From: Diadema setosum
Taxonomy: Eukaryota; Echinodermata; Echinoidea; Diadematoida; Diadematidae
Reading direction: 5' to 3'
DNA: 64,000 nt
Assembly: GCA_033980235.1 (NCBI GenBank)
Contig: CM067077.1
Span: 9,332,602-9,396,601 of the forward strand
In this document: piece after piece, positions 13,101 through 26,900 of the stretch
How the letters are laid out: every line of letters begins with the position of its first letter
How positions within the stretch are numbered: the first letter of the stretch is position 1
Position numbers and translations under genes: made by a program
The notes under the pieces: model-generated
Told to the model about the DNA's origin: nothing
The model's database searches: none
Seen by the model: only the letters and a program-made list of their open reading frames with translations

Positions 13101-14860
13101 GGGTAAAACTTTGCTCTGTGTGTCTCACTTATTTAAAAAAAAAAAAGACCAAAAATATTGTTTATAGGCTTCAGCATTTATTGACAGGGTTAAACAAAGA
13201 AAGTGTGAAAAGAACAGTTTGTTAATCAATTTTATGTAGAGCGAGAATCAATTCCAAAAACTTCATTTTTTTGTACTAATTTTTTTTTCATAAATTTTGT
13301 TATTTCCTTTTAATTTCTTTTATCTTTGTGAAGAAGAAGAGATTTGTTTGCAGAGCCTTGAGGGTACTAAAGATTTGACGAGGATGGGGCATAGTGCAGG
13401 GAGGAATAGAAACTGGGTCTTTTTGAGAGATTTTGAAAGGATTTATGCTCAGCAGTTTGGATTCGCTTCAAAACCAAGGATGCTGGCTTGTGTCATGGTT
13501 TAAGAGTAAGAGAAAGTAGACCTACCTAATCCCAGAAGCTCTGTAGTGCCTGCGGGGTGAGGGATCAGGAAATTTGGCATTAGAAGGTTTAAACCTCCCA
13601 GTTTCGATCTTACCACACCCCTCCCTATTGCAGTTTATTCTACTAGGGCGTCAGGGTCATTGACCTGAGGACATTGACCTCAATCTGTGTATTCACATAC
13701 AGGTTGTCAATGCTGTGGAATATAAACATCAGAAAATTGCATTTTGCTCCATAAGAATTTCTGTAGAGGATGATTGCTGTTTGTGTATACTTCTTGGTTT
13801 CTTCCAGGAAATTCTTATACCATACTCATATCTTAACTCTGAACTCTGAATATTTAAAAGGAAAAGTAAGACATTAAAGAAGTGCCGGGTACTGGTCGTT
13901 GGTTAATCCCTGTCATTCATATTCGAGTGATTGGGATGAGGGGAAAATGACAGGTTGTCAAACTCTGGATATGTCATTTTTCTGTGGTCACATGGCAACA
14001 AAACTATGCATCCTCAGCATGGATTTTTGTGCCTGTTAGGAGTCCATCTTGCTTCTTGTGGAAGCTTATGGTGGTGGTGAAGAGCAAATATATATGAAGG
14101 TTGTGGAGTGTTCTCCATCATTTTCTTGCAAGGTAACAAATTTAGCAGCAGTGTGAAGTAGATGGAGATCTTTTACAACTTCAATGGTTGCCATTATTCG
14201 CAGTCAACATTAAGAAACAGTGGATTGTGTCAACAGTCAGTATTAAACTGGTAGATAATGGAATATGGATGCAGAACCAAGCTGCCCTGAATGATACCAA
14301 GATGCAGAATGGAACACCATATGTTGGTTAGCTAGTAGTCCCACACACAACTAAATATGTTATGTATATGCGGTGCTTGCTGTTTACTCCGTGATATAGA
14401 ATTAGTGTTAGAATGTTATTTTCAAGAGCATCTTGTATTTTATGTTGTAATCCTGATCTTTCTTTGTTCCAGGCGACGTCATTCAGTAGTATAACAGACT
14501 CCACTATGTCACTCAACATCATTAACTGCACATTAAACTTAGGTAAGTGATGAAAGTTCTAGTTCAACACATGCATAATGACTGTTTATGAAGTGAAAAA
14601 TGTGTGTTTTGGGGTGTATTTGGCCATGTTTTAAGGACGTACATTTGTATCCTTGAGATATTAGTATGCCCTAAATAGAATTTAAAAAAAAAATCACTCC
14701 AAAGTCTCCCATGATTCTGCAGGACTGTCTTTGAAAAATTAGATATTTCCTAGTGCCCTTGCAGGAGATTATAACTCCCTACCCACTTTGATTTTCTTGT
14801 GTGAAAGTTGTGAAAGCACTGATGTATTTTTATATGTGCATATTAATTAGCTAGATAGAT

Positions 14861-14921
<61 letters not shown>

Positions 14922-17900
14922 TGTGAAGATGCTAATTTGACAGATGAGAACTTGGAAACTGCAATATCAAGTGATTCAGTGCAGAGTGATAACGAGGTAT
15001 GGAAGTATTGCATTTGTCAGTGTTGTGATTATATATCAATAATGATAGTACATTGGTGATCTAGATGGATATACAGTATGAGCTTGTTTTCACAACCACA
15101 TGCACAATGCATATATATCCCTATAAGTTAGTCTGAGATTGAAGATACTAGCCATGCAATTTGGGAGTTAATCAAAACAAAGTATTCAATGATATGAAAT
15201 CTTTCTGTATTTTCCCACAGATAAAATCAACTTTCTTGGGATCAGTATTGTTGGTCAGAGTAATAAGGGCGGCGATGGCGGAATCTATGTTGGCTCCATC
15301 ATGAAAGGGTAAGCAAAGAATTTACATCAAATTGTATTTTTTTTTTTTTTTTATGTGTGTGTATGTCCCTACCCTTTTCCATACTTCAGTGTCACTGTAC
15401 CTGTAAGGGAAAACTAAAAAAAAATGTGAATGATAATGAAAAGAGACAAGGAAAAATGTTGCTTGCATTTCGTTTGTATAGATACATGTTATGTGTGTGT
15501 ATAATTGATTTACTGTATATGCCATATATTTCACGAGTCGGGTGCTATTTGCATATCTTACAGCTCGAAAAATATTTGCTCTGATCCTGACGCAAATGCG
15601 ATGTGCACTCGTTCATTTTACTTTTCATTACAGTACTCTGTGATCGCAAACTTGTCGGGAAGTCCTGATTTTCAAGAAAATTAGACTTGCTAAATGTATG
15701 GCGTGTACAGTAATTTATACCCAGCAGTCAACATAAGTGGGCTTGCATTTATGAGGTAGAAGTTTGCTATCAGAAATCTCATCACTTCATTTCATAGCAC
15801 GGCTCGGGCTGACAAACCCATCTTGTGGGAAGGCACCTGGGTAAATGACAAAAGGGCATTTCCAGACATGAGATTCTCACTGGGGGTGAGATTGCCTTAG
15901 AATGTTGGGTGATGGGGGATGGGGGTTGGGGGGGGGGGGTCGAGCCGCTCCTGTCATTATCCACTCCCCTCTTTTTCAGGGGGCTTTCACACTGACAGAG
16001 AACTCTTTGTGCCAATAGTTTCTGAGCCAAACACCTGTCATTCCAATCAAGTAATTGTGTGTAAAGTCTGAATGCAAATTTAATGCATACCTGGCCAGTT
16101 GTTGGTTTTTTTTTTTTTTTTTTGAGGCGTTTTCCGAGCCAGTTTTGCATGATTCTGCGCATGCATTTCTTCCATGTATCTGAACAGTTGTAACCCCTGA
16201 AATGTGTTGAGAAGATGGAGCCTTGTTTGATCTTGTGGTCACCTCTGCAGCGATGCCTACATTCTTGCATGCTCTTAACTCTGTACATGTTAGTCGTGTG
16301 TGTGATTGACGAGACCTTGGGTGTTTTGAACACAGCAGCTGTATGGAATGCTGTTTTCAGCTGGCAGTTGATGAGCAGACTCTGTAACTGAACACGTGTA
16401 GGAATATATGTCAGGAGCGTGATTACAAACAAGTTTGTCGAAAGTGTGAAAGCCTTCTCCATCTCGTCATAGGACAGTGGGGCCCTTTATGCATTCAATT
16501 TAGAGTAATGCCTTTAGCAGGGAATGTGATTTGTCATCCGTTTGTGGCATTGTTGTGAGATGGAGCCACTGCCCCCTGGTAAGGCAGCATCAAATCGGTG
16601 GTATTACCCGCACCCTGATCTTTGGGGATGAAACGTAAGAGAGAGAATGGAATTGTATGCCCCTGGTAGGCAGACATTTATTATCGGTTTGTCTTCCCGC
16701 GCCAGGGATGAATGGAAGAGCGGAGTTTAGTTCTGGTGCCAGTCTTGATTTGGAAAAAAGCGCGCCCGCGATGAGTGGCAATTAGGCAGAGGCATATTTC
16801 AGCCTGCGAGATAACCAACGCGATTATCATTACGCAAGCTCTCCCTCCGTATTGGTAGTGACAGTCCCCCGTAATCAAGTTATGACATGGGAGGTGGTTG
16901 TCTGTGGCAGACTAGAAATCTGGTGCTTAATGAATGAGTCATGGTGTGTGCAGAAATTTCATCAAATGTTATGATAGGGATGACAACATCATGTACTTTT
17001 TATTTTTCCATTTGGAATATCAAATATATTCCTTTTTTCACTTCCTTTCCTTCTTTTTTCCCCCTCCCTCCCGTCTCTCTCTCATTCGACCCCGTTTTCT
17101 CTCCCATTTGTTTCTGTCTGCCTATGTGTGGTGTATCTGCACTTTTTTGGAGACAAAATGATCGCCCTAACCCCGCAACAATTTTCGGGAGTGATTCCAA
17201 TTTAGCGGAGTCGTAATTGTTTTTGGCAGTTCGATGTTCCCTTTCTCCCCGTGCCGCTCTTCGCCCGTCCCGGCCAGCCGAGTCCGTGCCCCCTTGGGGT
17301 GGGACTCCGGGCGATGCAGCCATTCCTTCTTCTTTCTTTTAATTCTTTTTTCCATCGTAGCATGGGGGTATGATTCAGGAGTGATTTGGGGGGTGATGAT
17401 TCAGTGTATGAGTGCAATAGAAGCATCCCGCCTCCCCCTCCCCCTCCCCCTCATTTGCATGCCTTTCATGTCGGCACGGTGCCGGGCCTCCCCAGGAAAG
17501 TTCAGCGACGGGTCACATTGTGATGGTATCGTGAAGGAGTAAAAATACAAAGGGGGCAACCCTTAGTTATTGATATATTTTTTCAAGTCATTGAAGACAG
17601 TGAGTCTCCCATCCCCCTTTGAAAGAGAGGAAAAAAGGCTACAGTAAGATTTTTTTTGGTGAACTTACAAATTAGTTCAGAGCCCCCAGGTGTAATGACA
17701 GAAATCAAGATACATGCAGAGTTGGAGTGGTGATGTGCTTTCGTTTGGCGGCAGAGATATTAAGGTCACTTAGCTTGCTCACCAGTGTGGGGGCATGTTA
17801 TTTATTTCTTACTGGAGAGCAGTAATTCTTTTGGGGAAAGAAAGGGTTTGTGGTTTGTTAATTTTTTTATCAATAGGATTTATTAACAAAAATATGCATT

Positions 17901-20900
17901 TCCAAGTAATTGGAGTAAAAAAAAAAGAAGGTGTATTACTTCATATGTTTCCTATGCAATCAAACCAAGCACATGTTGTGTATGATATTATTTGGCGTCA
18001 CTGGAATTTTGATTACCAGTAGCAGAGAGTGATTGTGCAATTCTTGATTCTTCCAGACGAATAAGTACTGACAGTCACAAATCCAGCATAGATTGGCCTG
18101 GAGCTTCTGCAGTATTTCACTGTCGTCTAGTCTTAAGTGTAAAGTGCATCAAACCTTTCAATATAACCCAGTAATAATTTTGTGAGATGCGTGAGGAACT
18201 GAGATTAACAGTGTTTTGTAGTCTTTGTTGTCAAATGTGGAGTGACATTTGTTTCATATCAGCTGCTTCGCATTCTTGAGTTTATGTAACGACTGCAAAG
18301 TGCCAGATAATGTCTTTATGTCCATATGGGTTTGAGAGTGAAAGCAAAATAATTTGATGTTTAAGCTTGTGACACATCAGAAAGTACTTGCTCACACAAT
18401 TGAAAATCACTCAAGTTCAAAACTGCAATGTGATTTCATACAAATTTAGTTCTTTTATATGAGTGCTGGATCATGAATGTTCTTCTTTTCATCTCTTTCT
18501 TTCCTTTACTTTAGTAGAATATTGTCCTTTCTACCTGGCAGTGGTTGTGAATTGAATTTCCTTTAAATCTTGTCCTGATGCAGAGCTTTTTGCAGTTTTC
18601 AATTTGATTTTATTCAGTCTTCATCTATTTGTTTTTAAATTTCTTTGTAAAGGGGGGATGGGAACAGCATTATCTTTAACAGTGTTGAAAATGATGTTTA
18701 GTGCAAAACAACAGAGGCTGAATTCAATTCATTTTAAGCAGAAAGGTACAAATACTGGTTACTTTCAAACACAGGTTGCAATACATGTATTAATTTTGTT
18801 TTCATTTTTTATTGTTTTGACAGAGGAGCTGTAGCAGCAGATGGCAGGATAGAACCGGGAGATATGATCCTACAGGTGAGGAACTTTAACTCATGTCTGG
18901 AAGACCCCTTCCTTAGGAACCACGTTGCTATAATAGAGATAGTTCAGACAAGCAACGGCTCCGCAAAGCCTGGAAGCCATTGAAGAAGAAAATTATGATA
19001 CTGGCATCATCAAAGACAATGACATTTGCCATTTCGTCGGATTTTAATTCATTTTTTTTTAAATAAAGCTACTACTCTTGTTCTTTTAAAATCTATTTTT
19101 TTAGATATATATATATATATATATATATATCTTCTGTATGAATAGTGCAAGCATAAACAATTATCTCTTGCTGGAATATGCAGGGGCATTCTGCTGAAAA
19201 TATATCTCTTCCAAAATATGCAGGTGGGTCTTTGAAAAGAAGGCAGTATGAGCATGGAATGTGGTTCACTCCATCAAATTTGTGATGGGTTGAATTATAC
19301 TATTCCCTTTTGTTGAACAATGTTTCCCTCATGGAAAATTTAACTGTATATATATTTTTTCCTCATGTGCTCATTTGTTTGTTTCTGTTTGTTTATAGGT
19401 CAACGATGTCAGTTTTGAGAATATGAGCAATGATGATGCAGTCAGGGTGTTGCGTGAAGCAGTCCACCAACCAGGGTAAGTCAGACGCTCCACAACATTA
19501 GCCATGTCTGTCATCCTTGAGATGCTTATTTGTTTAGGATTTGTCTCTCATCAGCTAAGGCTGCATTTATCAACCTTCCCATGTTTGAAATGTGTTTCAA
19601 TACCCACTATCAAAACACGTTTGCAAATGCCTTTCAGATCGCGTTTTTTGAGTTGTTGCGTTTATCAACATGTATAAACACATTCCAAAATGACTTTACG
19701 TTTATCAACTTCACAGAAATGCGTTTTTGGCTCAATAGAATAAAGAGAAATGTAAAAAAAAAAAAAAAAAAAAAAAACCGGCAATAACTGAGATACAGTG
19801 CAACAAATCCTAAACTTTCAAACGGTTGTAATTTAACTGTAAGCTGTTACAAATGATATACAATTTATTCATTTGTCAAAGGAAATGCTCTTTTTGCATT
19901 TCTTCTACTCTCTCTTTCTCTCTTATTGTCTTCTCTATTTCAGGCCCATTCGGCTCATTGTGGCCAAATGTTGGGACCCCTCACCAAAAGGCTACTTCAC
20001 AATTCCAAGAAGTAAGTGTCCATTTCACTGTTAGCATTCACTGATAGAATTTAATGTTCGCAGTGCACTGAAAATGGTCAGGATAATATGACTGGGTATT
20101 GCCTAGTAAATCATAGCCTTGGACATCACAAGTGAATTTCCCTGGTTCTAACACATATCGGCTGGTCGCAGAAAGCCCTCCAGAATTCCTCCTCATCTTG
20201 CGGCCCACCTCTTGCAAATTCATTTCAAGAGAAATTGTTCTGTCCAATGTGCAATAATCATCAAGGTTTGCATGTATTGGTACCACAGAAGTGTAATTAA
20301 GTTGAAACACTTGGTAGAGATCTTGAAAAGTGCTTACACAGAAAAGAATATGTGGGATTAGTGCAATCATTTACTATTACATCTACACATGCACTGTGCA
20401 TCAAGCATGAATATTAGGTACTGTTGTCTTTCTCATAGATATAGGGGGAAAAAGGTTGTATACAAAATTGATTTTGTTTTGTCGTATTAACAATTATAGT
20501 GTATGGGAGAAAAAATACTAGGGGAATTAATTTTTAGATTACATAAGATTTATGCTTATCATTCTTTTTTAAATAGATAAGGTAATAATACTTTTGGCAC
20601 AAATAAATGGCAAGCGTATGATTACGTTTTAGACCATACCACAGGTACAAAACAGAGCTAAGTGTAAGAAGTGATAGAATCTGATTAAATGACAATTGTA
20701 GAGATGGTACATGTATGTACTGAGAGACAAAATGAAACAGTTATGTCATCTGTGTTTAGATGAGACCATCGCTGCTGGTGAGAGAGAAATGCTGTGTTGT
20801 GTGTAATGAGTAGAATGTGTGCTTTTGTCCAGAAGTCAGGGCAGGGTTCTGATTTCATACTCTGCTTGTTGCCTCAGGTGAGCCAGTCAGACCCATCGAT

Positions 20901-23900
20901 CCCGGTGCTTGGGTGGCACACACGAATGCCATGAAAGGTGAGATTCATTCTCCTTTTGGTCCTTTTGGTTTCAAATACTCTCTTGTCCAGTTTTTGTTGT
21001 GTTTTATTTTTGTGTTTGTGTTTGTTTTGTTTTGTTTGTTTTGTCTGACTGTGTGTGTGTTTGTATGTTTGTGTGTGTTTTGCTGTATTGAGATCTTGTA
21101 AGTTGACTGTTTTCGGTGGAATGGACAGAGATGGTTGAAATGCATGTACATTTCTGAAACACATGAGCTTGGTTTGGGTTCGAGGATTCGAACCCCACGA
21201 AGCCCGATATGTTTGCCCTTCAGCATGGCTCTTTATCCACTTTACTGCTCTCCACCCAGGAGTATAAATGGGTACCCAGTAGGATAAGAATGTTTATGTT
21301 GGTTGATCAGCATGTGGACACCTGTAAAATGGCGACTGGCCAGAATGCTCCCCAAGGAATGGAGAGTGAGCACCGTCAGTGCTGGCGGGAAATACTGTAT
21401 CCAGAGACCGGGGTAATAATAGTATGCATGCGCTTTGGGCATTTGTACAGAGTGGATTTGGTGCACTATAAATTCATATTATTATAATTATTGTGCAATG
21501 ATTGTTGATTGTATATTATTTTATTTTCGCCTAATTTCTGTTTCTTACCTCTGCTCCTGCAGTTGCTGCTGAGATGGGAGGCCGGGGAGGGCCTATGAGT
21601 CCGTCCATGACCTCCATGACCTCTACCAGCTCTTCCATTAGCTCTTCTCTTCCAGAGTCAGAGAGTAAGTGGTCACCAATGTTTGGACTATGAGATGCGT
21701 TATTGATTGACTACTGGTGCCAGTATGCTGGAAGAGGGACCAGGGAGGGAGGAGAAGGGATGGGAGAGGGGTTGGTAGGTACAATGTATGAGCATCTCAG
21801 TAGAGAGAATTGAGACCATGAATCCTGTCTCCTTCTTCCAGAGTCAGAGAGTAAGTGATCAGCCATGTTGGCGCTATGAGATGCATTTATTGATTGACTA
21901 CCGGTATGCTTGAAGAGGGTACCAGGGAGGGAGGAGATGGGGGAAGAGTAGGAGAGGAGTTGGTACATGTAGGTATGGGCGTCTCAGTAAAGAGAATTGA
22001 GACAATGAACCTTGTCTCCTTCCAGTGTCAGAGAATAAAGCGGTCAGACATGTTGAGCTGTGAGATGCCAACAATCATTAGGGGATTATTGCTGGAGTAT
22101 CCTGGGAGAGTGGAGGGGAAGGGGAAGGGGGGGGGGGGGGAGGGGAGGGGAGGGGAGGGAGGGGGATGGGTTGGTAGGTATGGGTAACTCATTTGAGAAT
22201 TTTTAGACCATGACACTTATCTTCTCTTCTGGAATTACGGAAGAAGTGGTCAGCCATGTTGGGCTATGAGATGCCAACATCCACTATTGCTGGAGTATCC
22301 TGGAAGAGGGACTGGGAAAGGGTAGGGGTGGGGTAGGTGGTAGGTATGGACACTTGACTGAGACAAGGCCTTGACACTTGTAACGATTAGGCAACAACAG
22401 AGGATAAATGCACCAAGAATTCTCTTGATATTTTTTTTTTATACCACACTGAAGAATTTTTGCCCATCGTTTAACCCCCAGACATCGCCAGAGGCAAGAC
22501 CACCATGTGGGTCAGCCATGGAAGTCTGATACTCTGGTTCTGGCAGGGTTAAGTGATGGAAGTTACACCCTAACTGCGAAATATGATGCTATTACCATAA
22601 CTACAATGCCATAATATGCTCATGGGATGAGTGATTAAATGAAGCCAGTGCACACTTCACTTTGCAAGATTCCTGTGATACTAATAATAGGCAGAAAAGA
22701 AATTAAAAATTACCGACTGTTAACTTTATGACAGCGTACTGTAGCTTTGTAACTTATATATCTAAAACTTTGTGATTAGTCAGGGACCAAGCAATCAACA
22801 TTTCCCCCCTAAGGTTCAGTTTATGTTTGTCAAGCCAAAATCTCAACAAATTTTTAGGTTGGCACTTGATCCGTACTTAACCAGGTTCCAGGACTGGATA
22901 TTGAGTGTTGCTTGCTGATGAAACTTTTTATCGTTTTTGTTCCATGCTGCCACGGCTGCCTGTTCCCACCTGCAGGGTTAGAAGACTTCAGTCACCTGAC
23001 GGTCAACAGTGACATGACGACCATCGCTAGGGCCATGGCCGCGCCCGACTCCGGCCTGGACATCCGGGACAGAATGTGGCTTAAAATCACCATCTCAAAT
23101 GCTTTCATCGGTAAGGATAAGGCAGGAGGATACGTACACAAGGGACAATCCTTCCATAGGAGAGCAAAATCTGAATACTTCGGACAGTCATATTAACCCG
23201 TTGAACACTAGTCCCGAGTAACCCGTTGAAGACTGGGTGCGAGTATACTTGGGCAGATGTCTATGGGAAATGCGTGTTTTAACAAACTCAGCTTGTCCTC
23301 AAGGGGTTAAGAAGCATGATTTCCTCCTTTTCCTACAGTGATTATTTCGTGTTTGTTTATGATTGAAATGTCGGCAAAAATTATTTTACTGAGTACCATA
23401 TTTTCAGATGAATGATCCCCACTTTTAACTCGTATAAGAGAAGATCGATGATGACAGAGTTTATAGAAAGATGTGCATTTTGAAAAGTGTTAAAATCTCC
23501 TGGATAGTACTGTTATGATACTCCTAGCTTGCAATATTACCAGAGGATGTTTTTGAAAACATGTCCATAGAAGTAGGTGCAAACGTTTCATTTTCGAGTG
23601 TCGTAATATCACCTACAGCTTTTCAGATCCTCAATCCTGCTCATCTACATCTGAAGTTTGCAATTGCATAGCAAAACTTGGCTTAATAAATTTATTCAAC
23701 GTCAAACCAGTCTCCCTTAAACCTATGACATCAAATGTTGAATTCTTAGCTCAAAATTTTTAAGCGTGGGATAAATGCTTTCGGTAGCCACAGACTGTTC
23801 ATTCATATCTTTGTCATGATAACCCTCCTCTGTATTAGAATAACAGCACATACCGAGATAAGACCGTAAGTTTCCCCCTCTTCCCAGTACCTATTTGTCA

Positions 23901-26900
23901 ATCCCATTGCCACGCTGGAATTATACCAAAAGTCTGGGATTTATCTCTGATACCTCTGTACTATGGTTTTGCAAGAATTGGTCTCCCGTATAATTACATT
24001 GTACCTCCCACACCTCCTCTGCCTTGAGGCAGATAAACATTCGGGTATATAGCGCGTGTGTGTGCCATATTTCTTGAAATATGCTCTTCACGTCTGCTTC
24101 TTCCTTGGTGTTGCCAATCTGCTCAGGTTCGGACGTTGTGGAGTGGTTGTTCAACCGCGTCGAGGGCTTTCAGGACCGGCGGGAGGCGCGGAAGTACGCC
24201 TGTAACCTCCTCAAGGCGGGCTTCATCCGACACACGGTCAACAAGATCACCTTCTCGGAGCAGTGTTACTACGTCTTTGGCGACCTTTGTGGAAGTAAGT
24301 TAAGAGTAGATATGGCTTTCTCTCTAGGTATGCTGACCTTGCTTTCTCATAATTTCATTTATTTACGTAAAAATTAATTGAAAGCAGGAAGAGATTTAGA
24401 TGTGATAAAGTACATAAATGACAATTATCATCTCAAAACAAAAATATATGAATAAACTTGATTCATGCTTGCATTACTTTTGCAATTGAATAGACTGCCG
24501 AAACAGGTTTAGGGAAGTGAAGCTTGCCTGAAAATAATAGGAAGAATGTGACATTGAAGGTTACAAAGACTGCATTCTGTACTTGTTGAATCTCATTTTG
24601 TGTTGCAGGCAGAATGGTCACAAAGTTTAAGTTGTTACGTGCGAAGGACTGCAGTATATCCATAAGTATCTGTCATGTTCCTACTCTGTCACACTTGGTT
24701 AAAATCCAAACTGCTCTGCAACCTTCTTCGTCTCATTCCCTTCACTCTCTGTCCACTGCCCCCCCCCCCCACTTGCTGTCTCCACCCATCTTCACCTCCA
24801 TCCCATGACCATCCCATCCAATCCCTCACCCCTCTCATCTCACACCCCTCCCATCTATCGCCCCACCCATCCCTTGCCCCTCCCATCCCTCTCCCCTCCT
24901 ATTCTTCACCTCCCCCATCCCTCCCCTCTTCCATTCCTTCACCCCTCCCATCCCTCATTCCTCCCATTCCTTGTTCCTCCCATCTCATGTTCCACCCCTC
25001 CTCTCCCTCATTCCGCCCATCCCCTGCCCCTCATGCCTTACCCTTCACCCTTACCCACAACCCTTGTCTCTCCTCCTCCTTATCCCTTACAGATATGGCA
25101 GCCCTCAGTCTGGGGGAGGAGCCCTCTGAGGCTGACCAGGACACGCTGGCACCCCTCCCGCAGCCGGGTCACTGGATAACCCCGCCCCAGATGCCCACGG
25201 CACCCCCCATGCCTTACCAGATGCCCCCTGGGGTGCCTGGCTACACCAGCTTCGACACTGCCAGTTTCACTAGCTTTGGTGCTACCAGTATAGGCAGTGG
25301 GAGCGGAGGTAAGACCTTCTCCCTCGCTTTACCAGTATAACTGCAAAAGTAGAAATTTTTGCAGTATCAAAATTTTTGCTCATTTCACGCGACCAGAAAC
25401 TAGCGTGAAAATAAAAGCATGCAAATATTTTTACCTGCTATATTTACCACTCTGTAATGTCTTGATTCCGCGGAATGAAAAATGTGAAATTCACCTTACT
25501 CGGTAGAACATGTAAAATTACTTGCGCAAAAATATTCACTTTTACAGTACCATGGAGCGTCAAAGGGCTTTGTTTTAGTAGGAACTATTCCACTGATATC
25601 AGATATAGGCCTGGACTTCTCTGCAAGAAACCTCTTGGTCCGTGTGTAACAATGAAGCTTGCTAGTTAGCTTTGCCAACAAATCACATACACCAGATTGC
25701 TACTGATATGTAATACCATAACATCTTGAACTCATGCTGATCTTTTAGATGAATCAGTGCTAGTTATATTTCGTAGCAGAGATATATTGTGTAAGATGAG
25801 GTGTTAACACTTTTTTCTGTCTGTAAATTTATTAAGTTGCCTGAGATGATCTAAGCAGCTGCGTGTTACCTGAACCATTCACAGTGATCACAACATTTGA
25901 TAGAAGTGTGGCACCTGTCACTCGTTGCTAAGACTACCTTTTAGACTTACACCCAAATCTAGACAACTATCAGAATATTCTCCTTCTTTTATTTTTAGAA
26001 TATTGAAAGGACCTTTACCATAGCATAGCTTTTGCATTTGATATCAAATTTGATGTCGTGTTTTATGTTGTTTTAAAGAGTTTGTTTATTCCAGTGTTCC
26101 AAAGTTGCAAAAGGGAAAATGTGCCATAAAAATGTGTATATATAGGATACAACTTATCTCTCATTGCCTTAAGAAGCCCTTGCAATGAAAAATTACGACA
26201 AGTGGAATTCACGGCCTGATTTTGTCATAGCCACTTTTCAGTTATGTGATCTGACTTTCATCAGCCAGGATGCAAATTTAGTTTAATCACCTTGTGTATT
26301 CCTTAGTAAAAAAAAAAAAGGCAACATAAGCTTTGAGAGAGATGAAAAGAAGAGGTTATCATCTTTTATCATGGAGGTATGAGTGTACGAAGAATTGTCA
26401 GGCTTTCTTTTCCCATATAGTGATAAAACCGTTTTGTGTTGAGCGTGACAAAAAGCCCCTCAAACCCCTTAGCCACATCTTATGATAATCAATGGGCCAG
26501 TGTGGTCCAGTAATTCTCTTCTCTTTGGAAGTTACGTCCGTTTGCTTCTCAACTGCCAATATGTTGCATGACAGACTGTGTGCTAATGACTAGCGATGTG
26601 TGTCCACTGTGTGCATTGGTCAAGCAGGAAGCAGCGATTCCGGCCACAGCCAGGACAAGATCGGCAAGGCCATGCTGGGCAAGTCCGGCTCGGGTAGCCA
26701 TGGCAGCGGCAGCGAGTCTGACCACGCCTCCACCGTAGCTGGCGACGTGATTCCCCCGTCATCCATGGGCAGCACGCAGGGCATCGGCCCACCCTCCGTG
26801 GCCCACACGGGCATGATGGTGCAGGGCATCGGGCCGCCCCAGCCGGGCGTCGTCGGGCCGCCGGCTCCCCAGGGCATCGGACCCCCCTCGCAGGGACCCG

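Noticed and set aside
24675..25092. Pro/Ser-rich open frame continuous with dsh exon l
   Set aside because: It translates the C-rich intron tract; the acceptor at 25091-25092 and the phase from exon k place the exon start at 25093.
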